From Echinometra lucunter (lineage: Eukaryota; Echinodermata; Echinoidea; Camarodonta; Echinometridae), in the NCBI GenBank assembly GCA_029962745.1, contig CM057151.1, positions 3,415,431 to 3,479,430 of the forward strand: 64,000 bases of DNA, read 5' to 3'. This document shows, one piece after another, positions 36,001 through 46,356 of the stretch. The notes under the pieces were generated by a model. The model did no database searches. It was not told where the DNA came from and saw nothing but the letters and a program-made list of their open reading frames with translations. Both the position numbers and the translations under genes were made by a program. The stretch's first letter is position 1. The number at the start of each line of letters is the position of its first letter.

Positions 36001-39000
36001 CAAAAAATAAATAAAATGAGCTACACAGAAGCTCCATCAGAACACAATTATGCAATGTCATCAAGGCAAATTTTATATCACAATAGGCAATGACAATCCA
36101 AAAAAATATTAAATAATATTAAATAATATTGAATAATATCAAATAATATTAAATAATTCCACAAAATAGTGATTTTTTTTGGTGGTACCCAAGGATGGGT
36201 GTAGAAGGCTTCATGGTACACTAAGTATTCTTTCTTGAAGACGAGTATGGTCCTGAAAAGGACCTACTCACTCTCGACATTTCGGTAAGCATCTTCTTAC
36301 CGTCCTCAGGAGAATGAGTAACGTTGTTGTTTTTGTTCGTTCCGTTTTTTGGCGTTCGATTCTTGTAACTTTTAGGAATAGCAGGCTATATATACACTTC
36401 CGAGGGATCCAAATGCACAGGAAGGATCCAAGTGCACAGGAAGCCACAGAGTGTAAGTCTCTGATTGGCTAGTATTGTCGAGTAGGTGGGATTAGTCACA
36501 GCTGAGTGCCCATGCACGCAAGCATGCGTGGGAGTGTCACGGTTGGCTGCACAACAATGGGGATCCCCTTAACTGTTGCCGATTAGTGAGGATTCCATTA
36601 TGTGTGGGCTAATTGGCTAAAATTAGCCTCTGTTGTCAAGGTGCCAGGTAAAAATGTCAGAGGTAAAAATGTCAGAGGTCAAAATGTCAGAGGTCAAAAT
36701 GTCAGAGGTAATAATGTCGGAGGTAAATATGTCAGAGGTAAAAATGTCGAGGTAAAAATGATCAGAGGTAATAATGGCAGAGGTAATAATGTCTGAGGTA
36801 AAAATGTCGAGGTAATAATGTCAGAGGTAAAAATGTCAGAGGTAAAAATGTCAGAGGTAAAATGCCAGGGTGAAATGCCAGAGGTAAAAATTTCAGAGAT
36901 GAACATGCAAGAGGTAAAAATCTCAGATTTGAATATGACAGAGGTAAAAAGTCAGAGGTAGAAATGTCAGAGGTATGTCAGATTAGAAAATGTTGAAGTA
37001 AACATGTTACAGGTACAGATATTGAATTATAGAAAGGAAGGGGCACGCGAGATATCTGCCTATTTTGTTCAGTCTTTCATCGTTTCTACATTACTGATTA
37101 TGTAGAAAAAACTAAGTACATGTATGAGTGAGGGGGGGGGGAATTAAGAATACATGTACAGTTAAAAATTGTACGTTAATGAACATTGTAAAAACGATGG
37201 TGGGAAAAACTTTGACTTGTAACATTAGTAGCTGACAACATTCATTTCACATGAGTCACGATTATAAATGTGCACATTTCCTCTTCGTATATAAAGTGTG
37301 GTGTACGTGAACAAATATATATAAATATTATTTTCCTAATACGTGGAATAGGAAGCAAGCGAATGGAACTAATTCGATCTTTGTATACACTCTAAAAAAA
37401 AATCGTTGAAATTACTCAAAAAAATTTCAACAGATTGCCTTGATTATTTTTAGTAAAAGTAACTTACAGATATTTTACGTAGAATTTACTTATTTTCCTT
37501 CTACATTTTACTCAATTGAATTAAGTTTCATAATCATTGTAATATGTAGAACAAAAAAATAGATTTTAAAAGTTTTTGCTTTTTAAGCACGATACTCATC
37601 GACACCATTTTAGCTGTGATATGTTTTTAACACATGTCACCAGGGAACAATATCTTAATCATACAGACTTCACTTTAACACTCACCAGTATACTTTATAA
37701 GGTACTGACATTTATATATATACTTGACGATGCATCTTAACAAATAAATCGGTGGGAAATTTTCCTGAAACATCAAGTTTGACGTTTTCAAATTGAATGA
37801 CGATTCAAAGTCGCTCTTTTTTTCTTAAATGGACTAAGAATTATTTTACACTCCTTAGTCTTCATCAGTATTTTTACAACACACAAAAATGATTGTTTTA
37901 TTTAAAAAATGGTATAAACTTGCTCTTAATGAATATTCAAGATAAGTACATTCAATGTAGCTTTTTTGAGTAAAACGTATAATTTCTTCGTTTGAGTTAA
38001 CATTACTAAATTCATTCAAGTTCAAATTACTTAAATTTTCTTGTAATTAATTTTACTTTAAAAAATTCACGTATATTCAGATAATTAGACAATTTGAGTT
38101 AGTAAAACTTAAATTGAGTGCGTTAGGGACAAGACTTATGTTTTAAAGTAAATTCTACTTGGGCAATATGAGTACAAACTGCCAATGGGCATATCATTTT
38201 TTACAGTGTAGTCGCTCATCGGATACGCTGCGGAATTTACATCTTTTCAAAAGAATTACCTGTACTTAATTAGTTAATTGTGTTAGCATATGCAAAACAT
38301 CAATCGTGAATATTTTCTTTCCACTCTGTAATTTCATTAAGAACTTATTGCCCATTAATCTCAAAGAAAACAATGGACATCATCCCACATGACATTTCTT
38401 ACGCAGAAGGTGCAATTTACTTATTCAATTGTCACAATTATGTTTCACAGTGCATGTGAAGCGGCCAAAGCTTTTCTAATTCAATATTCGTAGGGGGGCC
38501 TACCTGTACTGTAACATGTTCACTTCGGCATTTCCAGAGCTGACATTTTTTCCTCTGGCTTTTTTACCTCTGACATTTTTACCTCTGACATTTTTACCTC
38601 TGACATTTTTACACTGAACCGTTGTCAAGGAGGGTCAGCCAGACATTGCCTATTTGGAGACCGTTGTCCAGAGGGATAGTATCATGCGCCTCGATCTCCA
38701 AAGCTTCTCTGACTCGTCGATGGTACCAGTGAGGTGTACCGTGAAGCCTTCTACATCCATTCGTACTACCACCTTCGAAACCTTCAAAGGATATGTACCC
38801 AAGGATACCAAACACTGTAGCATATACTGTAAAGTATCATATACTGGTAGTTGAAATTTCTTACCTTAAAGCTGTATTAGGAATTCCATCATCTAATTTC
38901 CTAAGGGGAACCTTTTTCAGTGCAACTATTTCACCAGTCTGAAAATAAAATTTTCCCCAAATAACTTCATGATATCAAGGTGAAGATTAGTGAAGATTTT

Positions 39001-39570
39001 ACTCCATTCTGCTTCCTGTAGGAATCTAATTATTCTTAAGATGTAACCAAATACATTCATTATATTTCCTTCCTGTACTGTAGTAAATGGTAAAAAATAA
39101 CCATTTTCCTTAAAGATACTACTTGAATTAAAATCATATAACCTCAAATCATTCACAAAGATTTGTATTTACATTATAGCTCTGTAGGTATTTACAATAA
39201 TCTTCTAAAAATTGTTTGCTAATTGCTACATTTGATGGTGTAGAAGTGCAAGTTCAGTAAGAGAAGGAGCTCTTTAAAGTTCTATAACGAATGAGAAAGG
39301 AAGCATCTATAATTCAGATTTAATTGTAATTTCTGTAAATATCTATTTCAAAATTAGCATTAATTCTTAGCATGAATTCAAAGAAAATATAATATAAAAA
39401 AGGTTAGTAAGTATTGCTGTATTAAAGAACAAATTGATTCATATAAGAATGTACGACATGGAGGATATACAATCTATTACAGGATTCATTCATACCTCAA
39501 TATGCTTTGCTTTGAAAACAATGCCATGTGCACCTTCTCCAATCCTATCAAGTATTGAATACTGATTCAT
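29918..39570 (-). CDS. CDK20: Cyclin-dependent kinase 20 (CDK20/CCRK), complete, 10 coding exons
   Basis: A CMGC-group Ser/Thr kinase; in vertebrates CDK20 phosphorylates ciliary kinases such as ICK/CILK1 and affects cell-cycle entry and cilium length. Ten exons on the minus strand give 338 residues (human protein 346). Every junction is GT-AG and in phase. The glycine loop is GEGAHGIVF (11-19), the ATP-anchoring lysine is Lys33 in VALKK, and the cyclin-binding helix is PNTALRE (45-51), in place of PSTAIRE. The catalytic loop is HRDLKPAN (125-132), DFG is 145-147 and WYRAPE is 168-173. The CDK20-specific tail reads [12 protein letters not shown] then an acidic/hydrophobic end. The T-loop site corresponding to human Thr161 is Ser161 here. 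Large introns are loaded with transposons. The identification is very secure. Confidence 0.97.
30409..30471 (-). CDS. CDK20: CDK20 exon 9
   Basis: 21 codons in phase 0: [21 protein letters not shown], the end of the kinase C-lobe with the RQRI motif. The donor is GAG|GTAATA. Confidence 0.96.
31243..31335 (-). CDS. CDK20: CDK20 exon 8
   Basis: 31 codons between TTTCAG and GAG|GTGAGA. It includes [11 protein letters not shown], which is characteristic of CDK20. Confidence 0.96.
31626..32468. mobile_element. TTAA-flanked non-autonomous DNA transposon (copy 2) in CDK20 intron 7
   Basis: TTAAAGGCATTGGTTAAC at the left and GTTAGCCAATGTCTTTTAA at the right. It shares its interior with 10823-11313 but is 350 bp longer because another MITE has inserted into it. 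Confidence 0.75.
31980..32335. mobile_element. Harbinger-like MITE nested in the TTAA element
   Basis: The ends AGGTGCTTTCACACATGATG (continuing CGA) and TCGCATCATGTGTGAAAGCA (continuing CCT) are perfect inverted repeats. TAA flanks both sides (31977-31979 and 32336-32338), the 3-bp target duplication typical of PIF/Harbinger. The sister element at 10823 lacks the insertion. Confidence 0.8.
32580..32606 (+). repeat. (AT)n microsatellite in CDK20 intron 7
   Basis: A plain AT dinucleotide run of about 26 bp. Confidence 0.8.
32680..32803 (-). CDS. CDK20: CDK20 exon 7
   Basis: Encodes the helix F region [20 protein letters not shown] and the following CMGC insert start ([15 protein letters not shown]). 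The donor is CCG|GTATAT. Confidence 0.96.
33197..33259 (-). CDS. CDK20: CDK20 exon 6
   Basis: 63 bases encode [20 protein letters not shown] plus parts of the flanking Arg and Trp codons. The donor is TG|GTTTGT. Confidence 0.96.
34051..34172 (-). CDS. CDK20: CDK20 exon 5 (catalytic loop, DFG, T-loop)
   Basis: It opens with the catalytic Asp of HRDLKPAN and contains [10 protein letters not shown] and the T-loop SHQVATR. Ser161 replaces the threonine usual at this place. It ends within an Arg codon before GTTAGT. Confidence 0.97.
34448..35019. mobile_element. ~570-bp palindromic (foldback) element in CDK20 intron 4
   Basis: The left half from AAGGCAAAGTCCACCCCAGA and the right half ending TCTGGGGTGGACTTTCCCTT are inverted copies over nearly the whole length. 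The right edge ends TTTAA, as in TTAA-targeting families; the left edge is mutated. Similar Met-Ser-Lys-starting ORFs on both strands are a by-product of the symmetry. Confidence 0.8.
35298..35486 (-). CDS. CDK20: CDK20 exon 4
   Basis: 63 codons in phase 0, donor AGA|GTAAGT. It includes the hinge stretch [14 protein letters not shown] and helix E ([15 protein letters not shown]), and stops after the R of the HRD motif. Confidence 0.97.
35947..35986 (-). CDS. CDK20: CDK20 exon 3 (40 bp)
   Basis: A very short exon between CTTCAG and TAT|GTGAGT that completes PNTALRE and encodes [13 protein letters not shown]. It is too short to be found as an ORF but is fixed by phase and by family identity. 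Confidence 0.95.
36106..36160 (+). repeat. AAATAATATT tandem repeat
   Basis: About five copies of an 11-bp AT-rich unit in CDK20 intron 2. Confidence 0.7.
36265..36320 (-). ncRNA. Hammerhead-ribozyme-like motif of the Penelope-like remnant
   Basis: On the minus strand TACTCATTCTC, CTGAGGA, a stem GGTAAG/CTTACC, GAAA, then GTC and GAGAGTGAGTA. The outer segments pair (stem I, one G-U) and GTC stands where cleavage would occur. Stem III is absent or minimal. Hammerhead motifs are known in Penelope-like terminal repeats; activity of this copy is doubtful. Confidence 0.45.
36642..38620. mobile_element. ~2-kb foldback element with 15-bp-repeat arms
   Basis: The left arm (36642-37018) is an array of about 20 AGGTAAAAATGTCAG units followed by AACATGTTACAGGTAC. 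The right arm (38498-38611) is the inverted equivalent with far fewer units. GTTGTCAAGG lies directly outside each end (36632-36641, 38621-38630), which looks like a 10-bp target duplication (Mutator/Foldback range). Confidence 0.75.
37387..38210. mobile_element. AT-rich element with CACT(G)TAAAAAA-type ends inside the foldback
   Basis: TACACTCTAAAAAAAAA at the left and TTTTTTACAGTGTA at the right are near-inverted ends. The 820-bp interior has scattered ATTACTCAAA/AGTAAAAGTAACTTAC motifs and no coding frame. Superfamily is uncertain (hAT-like ends, no clear duplication). Confidence 0.4.
38865..38938 (-). CDS. CDK20: CDK20 exon 2
   Basis: The acceptor is TTTTCAG and the donor AAG|GTAAGA. It carries TGEIVALKK with the ATP-binding lysine, and ends inside the arginine codon of the PNTALRE helix. 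Confidence 0.95.
39496..39570 (-). CDS. CDK20: CDK20 exon 1
   Basis: 25 codons from the start ATG (A at -3) to GAG|GTATGA. It contains the glycine-rich ATP loop. A TTATACAG acceptor-like site about 28 bases upstream suggests that the 5' UTR is itself spliced. Confidence 0.95.
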
Positions 39571-40479
39571 TCTGTCTAGTGCACAGCTTCAGATATCTGT
39601 ATAAGGAATGGATCAACAAGTTAATCAGCACATAATAATGTCACCAGTAATTAGTTTAAACTGGAAAAATGCAATAACTACTGGTATTAAAATCAGCATA
39701 TACGAATAACTGTGAGAACTATGCTAATATACAGCAAATGCAAAAAAGTAATAATGTTGCTACAGACTACAAATCACACTTCAGAATATGAACGAGTAAC
39801 ACATGCTGCCTTCATAATGATTTTCCCTTGTACAGAGACCAGAACGAAGCTCAGTCGTCAGGCAATTCGCCAGCTCTTTGTCTTTGCCTACAAATTAATT
39901 TTGATCATGCTGATCAGGCCAGGTTTGAGTCTGAGTCATGTCTTTCGGATGGTGACGTTAAAGGTCGGTCCCAGACGTAGCCCTAAATAATCATGTCTGA
40001 TTGATACATGTCTGTAAAACCCAATTACACGCATGCAGGGATAACCTCATCTTCATTCCTGCATAGTGCCTGTAGTTTAGTATGGTTGCAAGATTTTCGA
40101 AGCAAGAGGACCTAGGACTCTGGAATTATCTGGATATGGAGCATCAAAAGGAATAAATCATAAAATTGGTAAGCTGAAGACATTTTCTAAGAAGTACATG
40201 TAGAGCCTAGGCCTATGTATTGAATATACTATCTAAACAATTAATTTGGGCCATTCTTCTGGGAGTTTTACCACAGACCCTTGGGGGTCAAACAATCACC
40301 CAGCAGATCCATTGGCACGCTTCTGTCTCTTACTTAAGTGAGGAGCCGACCTTACCCAAGAGGCTAACGAACAACAGACAGAATTTTCGGTCTAAGGCAT
40401 TCGCTGTAGTGCGTTGAGATATGCGAAAACATCAGCTAAGATTGTTATATTTTCTCGAGGAAAAGTTCCTAAGTACCCT
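39571..40479. other. Upstream of CDK20; no further gene seen
   Basis: It should contain the CDK20 5' UTR and promoter, but no TATA box, CpG cluster or non-coding first exon could be placed. Nothing else is recognisable. Confidence 0.4.
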
Positions 40480-41279
40480 GGGGTGGTATTCTGAACACCG
40501 TTTTAACTGTGTTTTAAGTTCTGTTATAACTTCTGCTTTAAGTCATTGATTTACAACACCGCTAAAACAGTCTTTAAATGGTATTCTGAGAACTGTTTTA
40601 ACGGTGTTGTAAGTCATCAAAGCCACACCCACCACAAAGATATAATCCAATGGGGAAAGTCGTTAGAGATGAGTCTAAGCTGACTCAACCAATAAGATCG
40701 CTCCCTGGGGAAGGGGTGCGTGCAATGCGTGAACTTATATATTCGCGTTGTAATGAGCGCATTAGTTTGCACTTAGTTTCTTGCTTTAATTCAGATGTGA
40801 TGATGTGACATAACTGGTTGAGCAAATCATCTCTGATATTATCGCAGACAATTGCTAAATTTCTCCACCCGAGGCAAAAATTCTATCGAAATGTTGTTTC
40901 GGGAATAAAAGCAAGGTTTACTGGGTCTCTCTATCCCCCTCATTCCAACCAAAAACATTTATGAGCGAGAAAAATTGCCGCCATGACATACTGCATGCAA
41001 AGTTAAAACACCTCCCACCCTGTTTTATCTCATGAGCATGAAATGTCAAGCGGAAAGAGTTAAAACAGGAGATAAAACGGTCTTTAGAATACCGTGTTAT
41101 TATGGTATTTTTACGCGCTTGCGCACGACTTGCGCACGACTTGCGCCAGGCATGCAATGTAAGATGCGCGGTTTGAAAGATAAAACAAAACTTAAAACAA
41201 AAGTTAAAACAGAGATAAAATGGTGTTCAGAATACCGATTTGCTAAAACAGAGTTAAAACAATCTCAGAATACCACCCC
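40480..41279. mobile_element. 800-bp DNA transposon remnant with GGGGTGGTATTCTGA ends
   Basis: GGGGTGGTATTCTGA (40480-40494) and TCAGAATACCACCCC (41265-41279) are perfect 15-bp inverted ends; CTG abuts both when the outer G/C is excluded. The interior holds more copies of GGTATTCTGA and TTTTAAC.GTGTT motifs in both orientations. Confidence 0.7.
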
Positions 41280-41924
41280 TGATTTTGTTTTGGACGACAG
41301 CATGCTTAATTTTGTTGATGATTGTATTTATCTTAGAACTACATTCAATTATAATGGTTCCTTTAATAAAGCTATAAACAAATAGGTTAGTCAAGCAATG
41401 AATGCCTGGTATTTCTTAGAGCACTCTCTGCAGCCTCAACTGCTTGTACCGCAGTGAGCAAGGCTACTGGAAGTATTTTGAGAATTATGGGTTGGAATCC
41501 TCACACTGGTACTATTTTTGCCATAATAAAATTGGGAACAATGGCCTTTATTCTGTTGATAAATCATAGATATTCTTCAATAAAGTCACTGATTGCCTCG
41601 CTGCGGTATGGAAAAAAATATGCGTCCCAGACATACAAATACACAGGGAAACATTGATGTGGTGAGCTGTGCAAATTTATGTGGATGCCGCCCTCTATAG
41701 CTGAGTAATACAAAAACACTACGATAATCATCAAATTCTTCGAAAACATTTGCTTTTTGTACATCCTAGGATGATAACATATCCAATTTCCATCCCATTC
41801 CTTCACTAAATTATCTTGATCGTGTTTAAATTCTAACAAAAAAATCTTTGATCACTGCTGTTGCTCCTCTGTCCAACTTCTTCTCCTTCTTCTTCTGTTA
41901 AAGTGTATCCTTCATAGTTGAAAA

Positions 41925-42165
41925 TCTGGGGCGCATTTCATGAAACCGTCATAACTACAAGATCAGCAACATCTCAGCGATGTCGCTCAACTTGTCCACT
42001 AAGTGTTTCACAAAGCCGTCTTTGCCAAGACCAACGACACCTTCCCTGACAAATGACTTGTCGCTCCTCCGAACCTGTCATATCTTTTCAGAATGCCATC
42101 ACAGTCAGCTTTTTGTCAGGATATGGGCAGCGCATTGGGGCAGCGAAGCAATAACGAATGCTTTA
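41925..42165. repeat. Dispersed repeat starting GGGGCGCATTTCATGAAACC
   Basis: It has GGGGCGCATTTCATGAAACC, then ACAAAGCCGTCTTTGCCAAG and ACCTGTCATATCTTTT, shared with 42990-43160 and, inverted, with 44695-44900. Confidence 0.65.
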
Positions 42166-42523
42166 TAGTAAAACAATTATTATTTCATTCACTGAATTAT
42201 TAAACAGTTACTGCATGTATTGATATAAAAATACAGCATTAATATCCCACATGTTATTACGTTTCAACTCTCCAGCAAGTATATGAGATTAATATTAATT
42301 GTCCCCACATAAGTCTACCATAAAATACAGAGCAGTCTGCATTTAATAACCCATAAGAATGATGGCAATTCATTATGTATGTATTTTTGCCATATTTTTC
42401 ATTTTTGAAAGTATGATATTTAATAAAATCATTTCATATACATTATCAAACAAATTCAGGTCAAAATTTTGGTCAGGAAACATCCAAATTCAATTTGAAA
42501 AAGAAAACAAAACAGACAAGGGG

Positions 42524-42672
42524 CCCGTTGCATAAAACTTACTATAATAGTAACTTTGCTATTATAGTAACTCTTCATGGAATACTGGATTTTGATTGGC
42601 TGTTGAGCATGGCATGATGCTCAACAGCCTATCAAAATCCAGTAATAGCAAATTTACTATTATAGTAATAAT
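42524..42672. mobile_element. Foldback MITE, ~150 bp
   Basis: TTACTATAATAGTAA, TTTGCTATTA, CTGGATTTTGATTGGCTGTT and GAGCAT are mirrored by ATGCTCAACAGCC, ATCAAAATCCAG, TAATAGCAAA and TTACTATTATAGTAA. It is headed by GGGGCCCGTTGCATAAAACT. Confidence 0.75.
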
Positions 42673-42989
42673 GATCTTTCAATTATGGTGTCCTCCAAAT
42701 CACAAATCTAGATTCGCTAATCGCAACATCACATTTTAGTTTTTAAATTTGAATGTTAGAAATTCCTAGATGTTATTATTTAACATATTTTTTCACATGA
42801 ATGCAATTTCTATATCATTATTGTCATACATTCTAAATGACGTTTTCTAGATTTTGGGACAATCATTGCAAAATTGAGTTTTAAATTGTGTTTGGATAAT
42901 TGACGATAAATCTAGTGGATTGTGATAGATCTAAAGACTATTTTTTCTAGCCAGTAGACTAGTATCGATATCACAAATTTGAGAGATGT

Positions 42990-43165
42990 CAGGGGCCCGT
43001 TTCACGAAACCGTCATAAGTCAACTTCTCAGCTAAGATCGCCGCTAGTTGGCTAGTTGTCTGCTACGTGTTTCACGAAGCCGTGTTTGCCAAGATCAACG
43101 CCAACATCCCGAGTAAGAACTTATGACGGCCTCTGACCCTGTCATATCTTTTTTCGTTGATATGC
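42990..43165. repeat. Dispersed repeat starting GGGGCCCGTTTCACGAAACC
   Basis: The second member of the GGGGC(G/C)C.TTTCA.GAAACCGTCATAA family; contains CACGAAGCCGTGTTTGCCAA and CCCTGTCATATCTTTT. Confidence 0.65.
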
Positions 43166-43468
43166 AGCGCCATCACATGCCACTAATTTGGTAGATTATG
43201 GCTGGCCAAAATGGAAGCTACATAGATGTAAAAAAATAATTCAAATCTATCTTTTCTAAGGGTTCCTGCAATCAGTAATTCATCCTTGCTCATGTATAAA
43301 TATTATATTTCATGTTTCATATGAAACGATCTGCAAAAAAGCTTTCCTTAGGGGGTTTCTCCCGTGATTGTAACATCTCTCAAAAGAATGCAATTCGGCC
43401 ACGTCAGGCAAGGCATAGTCAAAGGGATAGTCTGTAGATTTCAGACCCATATTTATTTAAAGATAATT

Positions 43469-44265
43469 TATAGACCAATTTCACAACGCAAGAGGGCAGC
43501 AGTCTGTTCGACACAGTTTGACATACTGCGGTGGGCGCTCCAACTTTGATAGTAAACAAGTCAATAGCGCGTTATGTACATTCGTTCGATTTTTTTGTCT
43601 ATTTTGACCGATATGCAGATTTCTTTTAATATTTGCAATGACAAATTATCAGGGAAGTTCATGCTGCAGCTGTGTGGTGCTCAAATGCCACAAAAATTGG
43701 AGTAATTTTTAAAAAATTGGAAGCTAACCGAGTGCGAAATTCACTCGCTTTTGACTCATGAAGCCTGTTTGTGTAAGAAGCCGTACTCCCTAGACAGGTT
43801 TAAATATAAAGCAATGTGAAGGAATTCGTCGCCAGTGGGTAAAAACATCAACAGAAAGGACTTTGAAGTCAAGAAACATTATCAATATGTACTTTGGCGT
43901 AAAATTTAATGTGTGAAAACATGACTTTGTAAACAGGGTAAGATTTAGGGCTCCCGTTTACTACGGCTTCTATGCTGCAATCGAACTTTTACTGACAAAA
44001 CTAAGTTGAAAAACCATCGAAAGTACAAAAATACATCATACCTTCATCCGTCAGATATGACCATTGTCTTACCCCATCTACCCATGTATCCATGCTTTAT
44101 TTTATTGATCTAGAATAAAGTAAATGGAACAATATCGGGGCATATCTCATATCTTACATTCATTTTGTACACAGAGCCAATCGCGGTCAGTGCGCTTGCC
44201 CACCGCAGCAATGGCGTCGCCAATAGAGGGCCAAATACATAAACCGGAGGTGAAATTGGTCTATA
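43469..44265. mobile_element. Non-autonomous TIR element, 797 bp (copy 1)
   Basis: It starts TATAGACCAATTTCAC and ends GTGAAATTGGTCTATA, perfect 16-bp inverted ends with TA/TATA at the borders. It is nearly identical in content to 46357-47154. A short frame (ILTDMQISFNICNDKLSGKF) is conserved in both copies but no known transposase domain is visible. Confidence 0.8.
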
Positions 44266-44694
44266 TCATAGATTTTTAAACAAAATACTTTTTAAGACAC
44301 ATATTTTTAGCTTGTAATTTGCCAAAATTATGCATATCAACGTTCAAGTCAAGATGCTGCGCTGGATAAATATTTAATTTGCCTCCTTTTTCCGATCTTG
44401 AACGTAAGGGTTTATTTTGCAAATCTAGTGTCCCGGGGGTACCCATCTTGCGTTCAAAACAACAATGAACTTAATTACTAAAAAACAGAATCTTATAAGT
44501 TTTTCTTTGGTGTAATCTGCCTTCTGTGAAATATCTTGTATCTATAACCCCCTGCTACTATTTCTAAGCTTTGCCCTCACCAAATCACTCAAATAATTGC
44601 AGTTCTGATAATTTCTTGTTTACAAAATATATGTGTGATTGTGATCAAGGCTATGTGTTGTCACATTTCTTCATCGATTCACGAGATATTTAGC

Positions 44695-44900
44695 TAGCAC
44701 GCTCTTCGTGAAACGGTTTAGCAAGATTAGAGTCATCTCCGTAGTTGGCGGACAAAGATATGACTAACTTGGCGTTGATTTCCAGAAACAGGGGCCAGGC
44801 TATCGTGAAACACTTTGTCAGCTTCATGACATCTCCGTAGATCATCGACAAGAGATATGACTGTCATGGAGTTGGTTTCATGAAACACGCCCCAAAACAC
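44695..44900. repeat. Dispersed repeat, inverted member of the TTTCATGAAAC family
   Basis: Ends GTTTCATGAAACACGCCCC; the reverse complement aligns with 41925-42165 and 42990-43165. It contains two tandem sub-copies with TCATGACATCTCCGTAG/AGTCATCTCCGTAG. Confidence 0.6.
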
Positions 44901-45069
44901 TGCAGAGACAGAGTGGTGTGCATGCAGCCATGCAGTTGTCATTTTTCATGGCACAAATAGGTCTAGACTAAGTTCAAGTGCAAATTAATTTATTTACTTA
45001 TGAGTTACAGGACACTGACAGAGAACACTATTTCCGAATTGTCAGAAAATTTCCACTGTATAACCCTAC

Positions 45070-45324
45070 ATGGGTGCAAGGTTATCTGATGATCATCTGG
45101 CACTGTTAGGTGTTGTACGAGTGAACTTGTTGGTGTCATTCATCACGCAGCGACACTTTCCCCAACACTACAGATATTTCAATGAAGTGGGTCCGTTCAA
45201 TCACCATGATCACGACAACGTCCGAACTGGACTGGAGCTAGAGCCAAATTTCATTTCAGATCTACAGCACATACTCACACAACTATCCCCCGAATTTCAA
45301 TTTGTCTACATCATAAAGCCATAA
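45070..45324 (+). CDS. Unrecognised open frame, 84 codons
   Basis: I do not recognise this frame. It has a mixed, protein-like composition (PQHYRYFNEVGPFNHHDHDN, then ELEPNFISDLQHILTQLSPE). A TAA is in frame just upstream of the ATG. A second open frame in another phase covers 44990-45110 (DTDREHYFRIVRKFPLYNPT), so the two could be a frameshifted remnant of one transposon or gene. No splice sites or neighbours support an active gene. Confidence 0.25.
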   Translation: MGARLSDDHLALLGVVRVNLLVSFITQRHFPQHYRYFNEVGPFNHHDHDNVRTGLELEPNFISDLQHILTQLSPEFQFVYIIKP

Positions 45325-46356
45325 TAATACACACTCACAAAGATAAAGATGTTAAAGACAAAATTAACCTTATTTACATTATTTTTATCCTTCATAGAAA
45401 AAATACTCACGATTGTTGATGCGATGCCTAGCAGCAGCTAACTGGTAGCCTTGATCAAGTCGTATATTAATTTTTTTTAAACAACTGAATAGGCGGGCTG
45501 CAGTTCTCTATCTTTTTTTAGTCCCGGAATTATACTCTACCCCCTGTACCATCACGAGTCAGATCAAACTCAAAGGGGTCATCCAATTCATTATTTTTCT
45601 TTGTTTATTAGACTGACGAAAGATTGTAAACATTTTCAAGAATTATGATATATGAAATTTCTCAATCTGGAAAATTTAATTCATACTGGCCAGCTATAGC
45701 GCCGTCACTTCTCTAACCCTAAAATATTTGCTGATCATGTATCAGTCGTGCAGAAAATAGGCTATGCCCCGAATTTTCTTTTTGCACCAGACAACATTCC
45801 CCAAAACCCGGGGAGGGCAGAAAAAAAGGTGACTCCCAGTCAGTGGCGTAGGCCTACGTTGCATTGATCAGCAGTCGATCCGGGGAGCAGGGGTGGAGTC
45901 TGTGCCGTATACTTTGAATTTGAAAATCTATGATGATAATTGGCCATGCCAAATCGACAAATGAATGTATTATTTCACTCCGATGATGTTCATAATATCT
46001 CAGATATCAGCGTCCTCCCAAGATGAATGTGGAAAAAAAAAAACACTCACACACAGTGTACACACACAAATAAAAGACTAATTCCCCGATCATACCTGTC
46101 GTTAGCTCAGCTGTCAGGCCCAACTAATCTTTTATCAATATAGGCACAACATTAACAAAAACAACAAAAGAAAGAAAGAAAGAAAAAGAAAAGCAGACAA
46201 ACAAACAAAATGAATACATAAATTATAGGCAAATATTTTTAAAGGATTATTAATCCTAAGTAGAATTAATATAAGGCCACCCATCCCCTTAAGCAAATTA
46301 AGTCAGCGTGCCCCCCCCCCCCCCCGAGACGGTACTATGGCCATCAGGTTAGCCCC
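45325..46356. other. No gene seen
   Basis: AT-rich sequence with an A-rich stretch near 46140-46210 and a C run at 46311-46325. A TCAGTGGCGTAGGCCTACG fragment near 45840 resembles the start of a common dispersed repeat. Confidence 0.4.

Larger units (their letters stand above)
36180..38815 (-). pseudogene. Penelope-like retroelement remnant, split by a foldback insertion, in CDK20 intron 2
   Basis: The minus-strand frame 38815-38609 contains [20 protein letters not shown] then DNGLQI and W.TLL, resembling the C-terminal end of the GIY-YIG endonuclease of Penelope-like elements (REALEI motif). The rest of the ORF is missing. Minus-strand 3' sequence continues at 36641-36180 beyond an insertion flanked by GTTGTCAAGG repeats. 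A fragment at 36185-36230 (GGTGTAGAAGGCTTCATGGT) matches the coding part near 38740-38780 in opposite orientation, so the remnant has an inverted end as some Penelope-like copies do. It is non-functional. Confidence 0.6.

Noticed and set aside
41032..41385. 117-codon ORF rich in Lys/Thr
   Set aside because: It runs across the right end of the GGGGTGGTATTCTGA element, whose repeated GTTAAAAC motifs create the lysine-rich stretch.
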